Of a stretch of 64,000 nt of DNA, positions 18,953-27,409 are shown piece by piece. The notes under the pieces are model-generated. The model had not been told where the DNA came from. It did not search any database and was given only the letters and a program-made list of their open reading frames with translations. The position numbers and the translations under genes were made by a program. This stretch comes from Sulfurospirillum arsenophilum NBRC 109478 (GTDB taxonomy: Bacteria; Campylobacterota; Campylobacteria; Campylobacterales; Sulfurospirillaceae), in the NCBI RefSeq assembly GCF_000813345.1, contig NZ_BBQF01000002.1, forward strand, positions 434,001-498,000. Reading direction: 5' to 3'. Position 1 is the stretch's first letter. Each line of letters opens with the position of its first letter.

Positions 18953-21905
18953 TATTTCTAGTCCTGCTACCACTGACCCAAAAATAATTTTTGTAGAGAC
19001 CCTCCCTTTAGTCAATATGACTTGTTCATTTCTTATTCAGCAAAACAAACCACTTACCATTATTGAAGATTATTGTTGCTTCCTTGACTTTTTTCTCTCT
19101 GAAATTGTAGCTAATGGACAAGCAGGGAAAACATTAAACAACGATAAATTTAAATATCAACGCGGTTCAATGGATTTTGTCAATATTTCTAAAGCCATAA
19201 AAAAAATTTATCTCATAGATGGAGATACTGCTATTTTGAGACTTGTGAAAGAACCACATTTACATGTATATAAATATATTCATGGAGCTACCTATCAAGA
19301 ATTAGTATCCATATATCTCTCAAAGCAAACACAATTTAATGCTCAAAACATCAAAACTAGTGTGCAATATATGCTCGATTGGTTTTTTTTATGGCTATGG
19401 GATAAAGGAGATCTTCTGTTCCCAAATGCTATGGCCTATGATTATTTTTATTCAAGAAACTATGGAGCGAACTATTTCTTCAAAGATAATTTGATTTTCA
19501 AAGCGATCAATGAGAACATAAATCTTAAACAAAATGTTGAACATTCTGGAGCAAAAACAATATCTCAAAAAAATGTGATGGCTGGTCGCATTATCTCATC
19601 AACACAGTGGAAACAGCTTGATCAAGTCATAGAAATTGATCTAACAAACTTTGAAAATTCAGCCAATATAAAACTCATTGCAGACAAAAATTCTTGGAGA
19701 CCTAAAGCGTTTATCTCTGTCCTCAATAATCTTAGATGGGCACTTATAAAAATAGGATATCACGAAATAAAAAACCCCGCATTTGAAGCAGGCGAAAAGA
19801 TTAGACAATCAAAGACACCTTCAGGTAAAAGCTTTTTTATAGAATTAGATACTTCAATTCATCAGAATTTTTCATATCTAAAAATTCAAGTATTAAGCTT
19901 TATTCAACACCTTGAAAATGAAAAATTAGCTGCTACAACAATTAAAGGAATTATTTATAGACTAAAAAGGTTCTTTGAATTTTTAATGGATAATTTTCCA
20001 AAACAACAATATAACGAAGCTTTTTTTGGTCATTTCTATGAGAACACTAATAGCAAAACTTATGCATTACTTGGTGGAGAAAACGATGCAAAAACAACAC
20101 TTATCGCTTTAGCAAGATTTCTAAAATATGCTGGATTAATGCCTGCCTATGCAATAAAATTTATACCAGAAACTGCTAAAAAAGCTATAAGTAATAGAAA
20201 AGCTATGCCAAAAAAAATGATTAGACATCTTCGAGAAATCTTAGTAGAAAGACCCCCTATTACAAAAGTCAGATGGAATCCTAATAAAGCTGATTTATCT
20301 TGGTGGCCACACAAAGATGTTTATCCACCTTTGGCACTCATGTTGTTATTTCATTTATATGTACCTCTACGTGGAGAACAAGTCAGGAACCTTTGTAGAA
20401 AAAACTCTTTAGTTTTTGATGATATTGGCGATGTAGAATCTTTTATCATAAATACAGATAAAAATGTCAATCGAAGTGAATTACAGAAAATTCCAAATGT
20501 ATGGGAAGATCTTAAAATATTTAAAGATTTCTATAAATGGCACATGGAATATTTCCCAGTAATTCCAAAAAAAACTTATCATAATGACCCTAACACTCCT
20601 TGGGAAAAATATGAACCTTTAATGATTATGCCTTCCACGTTTATGCCAATTAGTCATAGTTATCACAAAGATTATATGTACCGATTATTTGCAAAATATC
20701 AAATAGAAGCCAATAATCAACTTATTCAAGAGGGGTTAGAACCAAATATTAAAATAATCTATTTTAAAGATCGAAGACCTTTCCCCCTCAACCATAAAGA
20801 AATCGATTGTATGACAACAGAAACAATAGTAAAAGATATACAATGTGCTTACGATATTCACTCATTTAGAATTACTGGAGCGACCAGATACCTGCAAGAA
20901 GGCTTAGGAGTCAATCTTGTTATGCAATTAACTGGACATACAAATGCAAATACACTTTTAGGCATTTATGTTCGATTAACGACAGATGAGAAAAAGAAAA
21001 CACTTACAAGTGCCATTTCAAAACTCTTTTTTGGTGACGATGAGACACTTGTTGAAAATACAAAAAAATTTGTATTGGAAGAAATACCAAATCAATATAA
21101 CGTATCAGATCCAAATGAAATTTCAAAGGCATTCGAAGATAATGGACTTTTTTCACTTTTGAGAAAAAAAGATCCTGAACAATATGGGACAACAAAATCT
21201 ATATTAGGTGTAACCATTGCATCATCAAAGCATCCTTCTGAATGGTTTCCAATGATACATGGTATTTGCCCAGGTGTAAAATGTCCTGAAGGGAGAGAAA
21301 GAATGTGCTCTTTATGCCCATATCTCATTACTGGGAAGCTTTTCCTTAATGGAATAACACATCAAGCTAATTTAGCTCTAGCAAAAATGCATAGGCTTGC
21401 TATTGAGATAGAAGAAGAGAATAAGTGTAACTATAGTAATAATCCAAAATCTGAAAGATTTGAAGTAGCTGTTGAAGAAGTTATGGGATGGTATGAAATC
21501 CTTCAGAAAATAGAAATAAATACAGCGTTTAACGATTCAGGAGATACAATTAATCATCAAAATGCATATCCTTCACTTCATAATAAAAAACAAAATAAAA
21601 TATTTGATATGGTTGTACGGCCAACAGAAATTGCTTATCTTGAAAATACTTATAAGGCTTTTCAATTGGGAGCAGAAAAAGATTCATACTCCATTGCTGC
21701 ATTAACAATAGCGGCATTCAATCTAGCAATTCATAATAAAGAAATAGAAAAAATATCAAATTTTTCAAATAATGACAAAGCGATGATTGATTATGTTATG
21801 CAATATTATCTTGAGGCACAACAAAATGATGCTCTTTCAGATTTTATTGCAAAAATGAAAATCAACGCTCCTCAAATAATTAATCAGAATACTATTTTAT
21901 ATTAG
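18942..21905 (+). CDS. Large tyrosine recombinase with C-terminal zinc-type motif (TnpB-like)
   Basis: A 987-residue protein, much larger than Tn554 TnpB (about 630). The catalytic tyrosine-recombinase domain is central: HLYVPLRGEQVRNLCRKN (box I Arg, about residue 480), HSFRITGATRYLQEGLG (His-x2-Arg) and LTGHTNANTLLGIYVRL (His and Tyr nucleophile, about residue 675). After it, CPGVKCPEGRERMCSLCPYL forms a C-x4-C...C-x2-C zinc-like cluster near residue 790, then a long helical tail. It overlaps the preceding TnpC-like gene by 11 bases, implying coupled translation of a recombinase complex. Confidence 0.85.
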   Translation: MQNNISSPATTDPKIIFVETLPLVNMTCSFLIQQNKPLTIIEDYCCFLDFFLSEIVANGQAGKTLNNDKFKYQRGSMDFVNISKAIKKIYLIDGDTAILRLVKEPHLHVYKYIHGATYQELVSIYLSKQTQFNAQNIKTSVQYMLDWFFLWLWDKGDLLFPNAMAYDYFYSRNYGANYFFKDNLIFKAINENINLKQNVEHSGAKTISQKNVMAGRIISSTQWKQLDQVIEIDLTNFENSANIKLIADKNSWRPKAFISVLNNLRWALIKIGYHEIKNPAFEAGEKIRQSKTPSGKSFFIELDTSIHQNFSYLKIQVLSFIQHLENEKLAATTIKGIIYRLKRFFEFLMDNFPKQQYNEAFFGHFYENTNSKTYALLGGENDAKTTLIALARFLKYAGLMPAYAIKFIPETAKKAISNRKAMPKKMIRHLREILVERPPITKVRWNPNKADLSWWPHKDVYPPLALMLLFHLYVPLRGEQVRNLCRKNSLVFDDIGDVESFIINTDKNVNRSELQKIPNVWEDLKIFKDFYKWHMEYFPVIPKKTYHNDPNTPWEKYEPLMIMPSTFMPISHSYHKDYMYRLFAKYQIEANNQLIQEGLEPNIKIIYFKDRRPFPLNHKEIDCMTTETIVKDIQCAYDIHSFRITGATRYLQEGLGVNLVMQLTGHTNANTLLGIYVRLTTDEKKKTLTSAISKLFFGDDETLVENTKKFVLEEIPNQYNVSDPNEISKAFEDNGLFSLLRKKDPEQYGTTKSILGVTIASSKHPSEWFPMIHGICPGVKCPEGRERMCSLCPYLITGKLFLNGITHQANLALAKMHRLAIEIEEENKCNYSNNPKSERFEVAVEEVMGWYEILQKIEINTAFNDSGDTINHQNAYPSLHNKKQNKIFDMVVRPTEIAYLENTYKAFQLGAEKDSYSIAALTIAAFNLAIHNKEIEKISNFSNNDKAMIDYVMQYYLEAQQNDALSDFIAKMKINAPQIINQNTILY

Positions 21906-21949
21906 TTATTAGAATAAAATCAATACACTCCTTTCAAAAAAGGAGAAAT

Positions 21950-22879
21950 ATGCTATTACAAAATGCTATTGAAGATTTTCGATTTCATTGTAAATATGAA
22001 AAAAATTTAAACTCAAAGACTTTGAGAGCCTATGATATTGATCTTACCCAATTTTTAGAGATATTTTACACCTATGAGGTACAAAAAATTGACAAATATA
22101 ACTTAAAGGATTATGTCGAAAAACTCTATGACAATAATTATAAAATTAAAACAATCAAAAGAAAGCTTGCAGTTATAAAAGCACTTTTCAATTATTTGGA
22201 ATTTGATGAAATAATAGAAGTAAATCCGTTCAGAAAACTTAGAGTAGCCCTTAAAGAGCCAAAAATGCTGCCAAAGGCATTGGATTTAAAAGAGATTCAA
22301 GTGATACTAAAATATCTTTACATGCATAAGCAAAAGCACCAGCTTAAAGATACATGCAATTATAAATTATTGGTAAGAGATATTTTAACGATAGAGATGC
22401 TATTCGCTACAGGAGTAAGAGTATCCGAGCTATCAAATTTAAAAATCAATGAAATAAACATCAAAACAGGAATGATAAAAATATTTGGAAAAGGATCAAA
22501 AGAACGAATCATTCAAATTTGTGATCATGAGGTCTTATCTTTACTAAAAGAGTATGTAAAACTTTTTAATTTAGAAAATAAAAAAGGTTTTTTTCTGCTC
22601 AATAGACTAGATAAAAGATTTTCAGAGCAAGGAATAAGATTAATGGTCCAAAAACATCAAGAGCAAGTAAATGCCTCAAAGCATATTACTCCACATATGT
22701 TTAGGCATTCTTTTGCAACCTTACTTTTAGAAGAAGGTGTTGATGTAAGATATATTCAAAACATGCTAGGGCATGCTTCTATCTCAACGACTCAAATTTA
22801 TACCAAAGTTAATACAAAACATCAAAGAAAAATCCTCAATACGAAACATCCAAGAAAACATCTTTCTTTCATCGCTTAA
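21950..22879 (+). CDS. XerD-like tyrosine recombinase (fourth gene of the module)
   Basis: A 309-residue recombinase of ordinary XerC/XerD size. An N-terminal SAM-like domain (SKTLRAYDIDLTQFLEIF) precedes the catalytic domain, with FATGVRVSELSNLKI, HMFRHSFATLLLEEGVD and MLGHASISTTQIYTKV containing the R-H-R-H-Y residues. AAAAGGAGAAAT upstream fixes the ATG. It lies 44 bp after the large recombinase and is followed by a hairpin that probably ends the operon. Tn554-type trios normally lack this fourth recombinase. It may resolve intermediates or be an independent integrase. Confidence 0.88.
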   Translation: MLLQNAIEDFRFHCKYEKNLNSKTLRAYDIDLTQFLEIFYTYEVQKIDKYNLKDYVEKLYDNNYKIKTIKRKLAVIKALFNYLEFDEIIEVNPFRKLRVALKEPKMLPKALDLKEIQVILKYLYMHKQKHQLKDTCNYKLLVRDILTIEMLFATGVRVSELSNLKINEINIKTGMIKIFGKGSKERIIQICDHEVLSLLKEYVKLFNLENKKGFFLLNRLDKRFSEQGIRLMVQKHQEQVNASKHITPHMFRHSFATLLLEEGVDVRYIQNMLGHASISTTQIYTKVNTKHQRKILNTKHPRKHLSFIA

Positions 22880-22882
22880 CTC

Positions 22883-22916
22883 CTCAGAGAATAGCTAAAA
22901 ATAGCTATTCTCTGAG
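22883..22916 (+). terminator. Hairpin ending the recombinase operon
   Basis: CTCAGAGAATAGCT and AGCTATTCTCTGAG form a perfect 14-bp stem with a 6-nt loop, beginning three bases after the recombinase stop. No U-tract follows, so it may be an mRNA-stabilising or factor-dependent end. Confidence 0.6.
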
Positions 22917-22927
22917 CCTACCAATGT

Positions 22928-22945
22928 CTGATAATTAAGAATTAT
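22928..22945. repeat. 18-bp inverted repeat, left copy flanking the methylase/nuclease cassette
   Basis: CTGATAATTAAGAATTAT here is the exact reverse complement of 25218-25235. Each copy is itself nearly palindromic (TGATAATT-N3-AATTAT). Confidence 0.75.
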
Positions 22946-23058
22946 AATACACAAAATACTATTAGTTGAAGTTTTTAGTTATTTATTGCTTTAGCTTGAT
23001 TAAGGAGTTTTAAAACAATAAAATACACAAATCGGCAACATTCAGAGTCCAAAAAAAC

Positions 23059-24150
23059 CTATTTCCCAGATTTTCTTCTGTTGCATTCTTGACATAGCAT
23101 TTGACAATTTAGAGTGTCTGTTTTACCACCTGAATACCAAGGTGTGATATGATCTGCTTCCATTTCTTCAATTTTGAAATGTTCTTTACAAATGACACAT
23201 ATCCCTTTTTGTTTCTCATAACACTCTATTTTTTGATTTTCGCTAAAAGGTCTAATATTGAGATGCTTTTCTTTACCACTTAAGAGATATTCATAAATTC
23301 CTTTTTTACTTGTTACATCTTCATCTTTTCTTAGTTCTGAAACTCTTTGTTTGAGTTTGATAGGGTCATAACTATTTTTTCCATAATTAAAATAAAACGA
23401 GCCCCAATCTAGCCCTTTCATTTCTTTGTGATATTCTGTAAAAAGGACTTCTACCCAATTAATCACACTTTGGAAATAAACCCATAGCTCACTTGCATTT
23501 TCATCGTGCTGGTGCATCGCCATATAGTTTTCAATGGTAGTGCTTTTACTTTTTGCAATCCATTCTATTGCTGTTTCAAGATATTCTTGTCTATTTACAG
23601 TACCACTTAAGTATTTATTAGCTTTGTTGTATGCCACACAACCATTTTTACTAAAATATCGTTTTGCATCACTAACCCAACTCCCACTAAATACAGCATT
23701 CCTTAATTCTTGGTCTGTTAATTTCTCACCAGCAATATTAATGGTTTTAAACCATTCCAATTTTTCACTAGGCTCTCCCTTGCAAAAATAAACCATAAGT
23801 TTGTAATTGAGGATTTTTTCTTTTTCATCTTTATGTAAATTATGAAAATAACGCATCATATATGAAAAGTCACTGTTAATATATTGTGCAATAGATATCG
23901 TTCGCTGTTGCCCATCTATAACTTCGTAATTGCCATCTTCTTTGACTGCCCAATACATCACGTTAAGTGGAAAATCTTGCATAACAGTATCAATAACAGC
24001 TTCACGCTGTTTATCTTTATAAACAAATTCGCGTTGATACGGTGGACGAATATCTAATTTTCCATCATAGCCCAAAACACCATTTTCTTCATTATCTTGA
24101 TAGCCATTTGTAAGCTCTCGTATAGTTATCTCTTTAAGTTCAATTTTCAT
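23059..24150 (-). CDS. DUF262-HNH nuclease, partner of the adjacent methyltransferase
   Basis: A 363-residue protein with an N-terminal DUF262 domain (RPPYQREFVYKDKQREAVID, then VIDGQQRTISIAQY with the DGQQR motif at about 79-83) and a C-terminal HNH nuclease (CVICKEHF, ADHITPWYSGG, NCQMLCQECNRRKSGK). DUF262 is the NTP-dependent ParB/Srx-like domain found in GmrS and many defence nucleases. The start codon overlaps the methyltransferase stop by four bases (ATGA), so the two are made together. It takes the place where a classical restriction enzyme would sit. Whether it cuts unmethylated DNA as a type II-like enzyme, or modified phage DNA as a type IV-like one, cannot be read from sequence. 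Confidence 0.85.
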   Translation of the reverse strand: MKIELKEITIRELTNGYQDNEENGVLGYDGKLDIRPPYQREFVYKDKQREAVIDTVMQDFPLNVMYWAVKEDGNYEVIDGQQRTISIAQYINSDFSYMMRYFHNLHKDEKEKILNYKLMVYFCKGEPSEKLEWFKTINIAGEKLTDQELRNAVFSGSWVSDAKRYFSKNGCVAYNKANKYLSGTVNRQEYLETAIEWIAKSKSTTIENYMAMHQHDENASELWVYFQSVINWVEVLFTEYHKEMKGLDWGSFYFNYGKNSYDPIKLKQRVSELRKDEDVTSKKGIYEYLLSGKEKHLNIRPFSENQKIECYEKQKGICVICKEHFKIEEMEADHITPWYSGGKTDTLNCQMLCQECNRRKSGK

Positions 24151-25187
24151 AGCTTTTTATTCCTTATAATTATTCGTGCATATGGAACATTAACAATACC
24201 ATCTATTAACATATACAAATCTCCATCAACAGCACCTCTTTTTTGGATTTCTTTACGATATTTTTTATGTTCTGGTTTATATGGTTGAACACCTATCTCT
24301 AAACCTGAATTTGCAATACCTAATCCATGAATCTCAAATTGTTCAGGATTATATTTATCTAAAAATGTAATTGGTACACCCATATATCCTTCATAATCAA
24401 TGGGTATATCTTTTGTTTTATCAACATTTATTGCATAAAAATTTTCATAAAATGTATATTCTTTAGGGCTATAGGATTTATATAGATTTAAATCTTCATG
24501 TCTTTTTGAAATATCTAAGTTTGTAAACCATACGACACCAGAAACTCTTATCATCCCTTCTTTTTTATCTGTAGCTGTAGCATAATCTTCATAATGCTTG
24601 TTAATAAAATGGCTTGCACCACCTTTGAATCCATAACCAAGCCATATTTTATTTTCTTTTACTAATTTAAATATTTCTTTGTATGAAATTGCATTTTGAT
24701 GTCCAATAATAATAAATTTTTTTTCATAAGCTATAAGCTGTGCCACATATTCTCTAAAAAGTGAAAATGGTGGATTAGTGACTACAATGTCTGCTTGTCT
24801 TAAAAGTTCAATGCTTTCTTCACTTCTAAAATCTCCATCACCTTTTAATTGATGTGTTCCTATTTCTTCAATGTCGGGCACATTATTGCCATCTTTATCA
24901 CCTGCATATTCCAGATAAATGGCCTTTTCAGATTTGTTTTCACTAAACAAATCTCTTTCTTGATTTTTATAACATGTAGTGATAAGTTTTTTAAGTCCTA
25001 ATTTTTCAAAGTTATAAGAAAAATAGTGAAAGAAATTACTTATACGAGGATCATCACAATTACAGTAAACTACTTTATCTTTGAAATGGTCTTTATAGTG
25101 TTTTAATTCTCTTTCAATATCTGAAAGTTGTGTATAAAATTCATCTTTTTTTGCGCTTTTTGCACTTGTCAGATTTGCATTTGCCAC
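24147..25187 (-). CDS. EcoRI-family adenine-specific DNA methyltransferase
   Basis: A protein of 346 residues from the GTG at 25187 (TAAGGA upstream); a TTG at 25205 would add six residues. It resembles M.EcoRI through most of its length: DEFYTQLSDIERELKHY, KVVYCNCDDPRISNFFHYF, the catalytic NPPFSLF at about residue 138 and FIIIGHQNAISYKE. It is expected to methylate adenine at a specific short site; the site need not be GAATTC because the family is varied. No R.EcoRI-like gene accompanies it; instead the overlapping downstream gene is a DUF262-HNH nuclease. A palindrome (25216-25234) just upstream of the start could be an operator. Confidence 0.85.
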   Translation of the reverse strand: MANANLTSAKSAKKDEFYTQLSDIERELKHYKDHFKDKVVYCNCDDPRISNFFHYFSYNFEKLGLKKLITTCYKNQERDLFSENKSEKAIYLEYAGDKDGNNVPDIEEIGTHQLKGDGDFRSEESIELLRQADIVVTNPPFSLFREYVAQLIAYEKKFIIIGHQNAISYKEIFKLVKENKIWLGYGFKGGASHFINKHYEDYATATDKKEGMIRVSGVVWFTNLDISKRHEDLNLYKSYSPKEYTFYENFYAINVDKTKDIPIDYEGYMGVPITFLDKYNPEQFEIHGLGIANSGLEIGVQPYKPEHKKYRKEIQKRGAVDGDLYMLIDGIVNVPYARIIIRNKKL

Positions 25188-25215
25188 GCTTATTTTCCTT
25201 ACCAATTAGTGCATT

Positions 25216-25235
25216 TGATAATTCTTAATTATCAG
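25216..25235. repeat. 18-bp inverted repeat, right copy, and operator-like palindrome upstream of the methylase
   Basis: TGATAATT-CTT-AATTATCA is a perfect 8-bp dyad (25216-25234), 29 bp before the GTG start. Bases 25218-25235 are the exact reverse complement of 22928-22945, so the pair brackets the methylase/nuclease genes. Confidence 0.7.
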
Positions 25236-25349
25236 CCATTCATTCTAATCAAAAGTTACTAAATTATATATTATTTATGAAAATAGGAAGAAGGGGATTT
25301 TTAAATATAAATATCTATATTTTGGAAGTTAGAATATATTATCAAAGCA

Positions 25350-25616
25350 CTACTCAAACGGATTCACCACTTTTTCAGCCACATTCTCAACACTAATTTT
25401 CTCAGGTAAATCTTGTTTTTTCAAATACTCCACAATAGTGTCAATCTGACGTTTAAGTGCAAAGGCATACTCTAAGCCTTGTTGGTCTTTGGTGATATCT
25501 ACTGCGCCATGTATAGAAACTCTATCAAGCCTATTTTCAATAGAGAGTTCTTGTATGGTAATGACTTCTTCTTCATTCTCAAAGGGTGCAATACAAAGTA
25601 ATTTTTCTTTTGACAC
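25350..25616 (-). CDS. Small acidic unknown protein downstream of a secreted nuclease
   Basis: An 88-residue soluble protein, no signal peptide, family not recognised. It includes LLCIAPFENEEEVITIQELS and a helical second half (YAFALKRQIDTIVEYLKKQ). It starts 11 bp after the stop of the DRGHM nuclease gene on the same strand, so the two form an operon. An immunity or regulatory role for the nuclease is one possibility, but a cytoplasmic protein would not normally protect against an exported nuclease. Function unknown. Confidence 0.6.
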   Translation of the reverse strand: MSKEKLLCIAPFENEEEVITIQELSIENRLDRVSIHGAVDITKDQQGLEYAFALKRQIDTIVEYLKKQDLPEKISVENVAEKVVNPFE

Positions 25617-25627
25617 GAGTTGTCCTT

Positions 25628-26380
25628 TTAGTGCTTCATTTCTTTGGGCTCTGGTAAGCTTAACAGTTGTGCTTTTTTATCTTCATTCATTTTTGGAAAG
25701 AAGTTAATACCACTAAGGATTTCTAACTCTTTAACAGAGATAACGTGATAAGCTTTTCCTGGTTCATTATTGGTAAAATAGACAGCTGCTTTTTGTTGTT
25801 TAGGGGAATAGATAATTTTATAGATATACGTTGGTACTAAGACACTATTACCAATGGATTTGAGTGTTCCCTTATAGATAGGTCCTGTAATAACATACAG
25901 TGATCCTTCTTTCTTAGCTAAGTAACGTGTTGCTGATTCTATATTAGACCAAATACCTGTATTATGATTATGATCTTGAGGCACCATATTAGCTAAACTA
26001 AAGCTCTCCGCTTGAGCTGATTCAGTTGGCATATCAGCAGAGGGACTCATATGCCCTCTATCGTAACCACTTTTTGCATAATCTTTTAGTTCTGCTCTTT
26101 CACCTTGAGGTAAAAGTGTCTCTTCATGAAATTTATCTTTTCTAGGAACATCTGCATCAATGGCTGATGTTGTTAAATACTCTGCACTCCATAAAGGTGT
26201 TTTTGAAATACCACTATGCATGACACCAAATGCCTGAAAACATAATTCTTTGGATTTAGCTGCCAGTTTCTCATTTACGATATCTGGTGCTTCACCATCC
26301 ACGTAAAACTTTGAACAAGCCGTTGGTGCTGCATAGAGCATGATGGAAAACAATGAAGTGAGTAGCAATGCTTTTTTCAT
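25628..26380 (-). CDS. Exported DNA/RNA non-specific endonuclease (NucA/NUC1 family)
   Basis: A 250-residue protein from the ATG at 26380. A signal peptide (MKKALLLTSLFSIMLYAAP) directs it out of the cytoplasm. The beta-beta-alpha-metal nuclease core shows YDRGHMSPSADM with the catalytic His, then MVPQDHNHNTGIWSNIE with the metal-binding Asn, both complete. The nuclease would degrade DNA and RNA in the periplasm or outside. In Campylobacter jejuni a related nuclease (Dns) carried on an integrated element blocks natural transformation, a plausible role here as it sits on a mobile island. Confidence 0.85.
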   Translation of the reverse strand: MKKALLLTSLFSIMLYAAPTACSKFYVDGEAPDIVNEKLAAKSKELCFQAFGVMHSGISKTPLWSAEYLTTSAIDADVPRKDKFHEETLLPQGERAELKDYAKSGYDRGHMSPSADMPTESAQAESFSLANMVPQDHNHNTGIWSNIESATRYLAKKEGSLYVITGPIYKGTLKSIGNSVLVPTYIYKIIYSPKQQKAAVYFTNNEPGKAYHVISVKELEILSGINFFPKMNEDKKAQLLSLPEPKEMKH

Positions 26381-26545
26381 AAATGAAGTCCTAACTAAAA
26401 GAAGATTCTTTTTAAAGCGGGATATTAGCATATCAATGTGAGATTTTATCTAAATGCACGATATAGCGTCTTCTGTTTTTTGATATATAGTAATTGTAAA
26501 AGAAGAATGGACTAACTCCATCCTTCTCTGAAACACAGAAATTTA

Positions 26546-27397
26546 TTAATAAAGAATCCCATAAATATTGTTTTGCTCAACAGTAATATTTTTAAATTGA
26601 CTGTTGGTAAAATCTTTATCTACTGTTAGTTTTCCACCTTGAAAAGTATAAATTTTCTTATCTTTGAAAAATATTGGTTGTGGTTGATTGTGATATGTTA
26701 CGTATTTTCCAATAGGTGTTTTGCTGAGATTGATTTCTCCTAGATATGTCAGATGTTGATCTTTGTCCACATTATAAAATTTCGTCAAATGCTGATCGCT
26801 TGAGGTTTCACCTATTAAAGAAAATGAACTATCTGCTGGAGTACAATAGATGTATAATAATTGGTTTTCTTCCAGAATTTTTTCCCATTCATTATCAAAT
26901 TTTGATAATTTTTTTCTGTAGATGATTGTCTTTTTTGCTTTTGGATCGTTACTGAAATCATGATGTTGCAAATAAACCCATCCGTCAGGCGATATTGTTA
27001 GGTTGTCACCATATGGAACTTTAATTTTTTGTTTGATTTTTTCAGACTTTGGATCAAATATAACAATATTTTTTTCTTTCTCTATTTTTTCAATAAAATA
27101 TAATTCATCGCTATGATCACTGACAACGAGATTACAACACTCATCTTTAACTTGGGGAAAACTCATTGTCTTATTCTTGTACAAAAGAACTGTTTTTTCT
27201 TGGTCATCTCTTTGTAAATAAATATTGTTTTGACTTTTTACAACATCAAACATGTCAAAAGGACCTTTGATTGGCGGTGAATATTCATAGGATGCCACGA
27301 GGTTTTTTAAACTTCCTGTTCCTAGATCGTATATGGTCACTTTGTCCGCATAGAGAGTGGAAAAACACAAAGATAAGATTAAAAAAAATGTTTTCAT
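26546..27397 (-). CDS. Secreted beta-propeller-like unknown protein, last gene of the extended CBASS operon
   Basis: A 283-residue protein with an N-terminal signal peptide (ending TLYA) and repeating short beta-strand units (VTIYDLGTGSLKNLV, NLTISPDGWVYLQ, TKFYNVDKDQHLTYLGEI) typical of YVTN/WD-like propellers. CC at about residue 88 and another Cys near 186 could form disulfides in the periplasm. It begins 12 bp after the DUF6765-like gene. No enzymatic motif was seen. Its place downstream of CBASS genes is unusual because CBASS acts in the cytoplasm or inner membrane. Function unknown. Confidence 0.65.
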   Translation of the reverse strand: MKTFFLILSLCFSTLYADKVTIYDLGTGSLKNLVASYEYSPPIKGPFDMFDVVKSQNNIYLQRDDQEKTVLLYKNKTMSFPQVKDECCNLVVSDHSDELYFIEKIEKEKNIVIFDPKSEKIKQKIKVPYGDNLTISPDGWVYLQHHDFSNDPKAKKTIIYRKKLSKFDNEWEKILEENQLLYIYCTPADSSFSLIGETSSDQHLTKFYNVDKDQHLTYLGEINLSKTPIGKYVTYHNQPQPIFFKDKKIYTFQGGKLTVDKDFTNSQFKNITVEQNNIYGILY

Positions 27398-27409
27398 TGT
27401 TTTGCTCCT

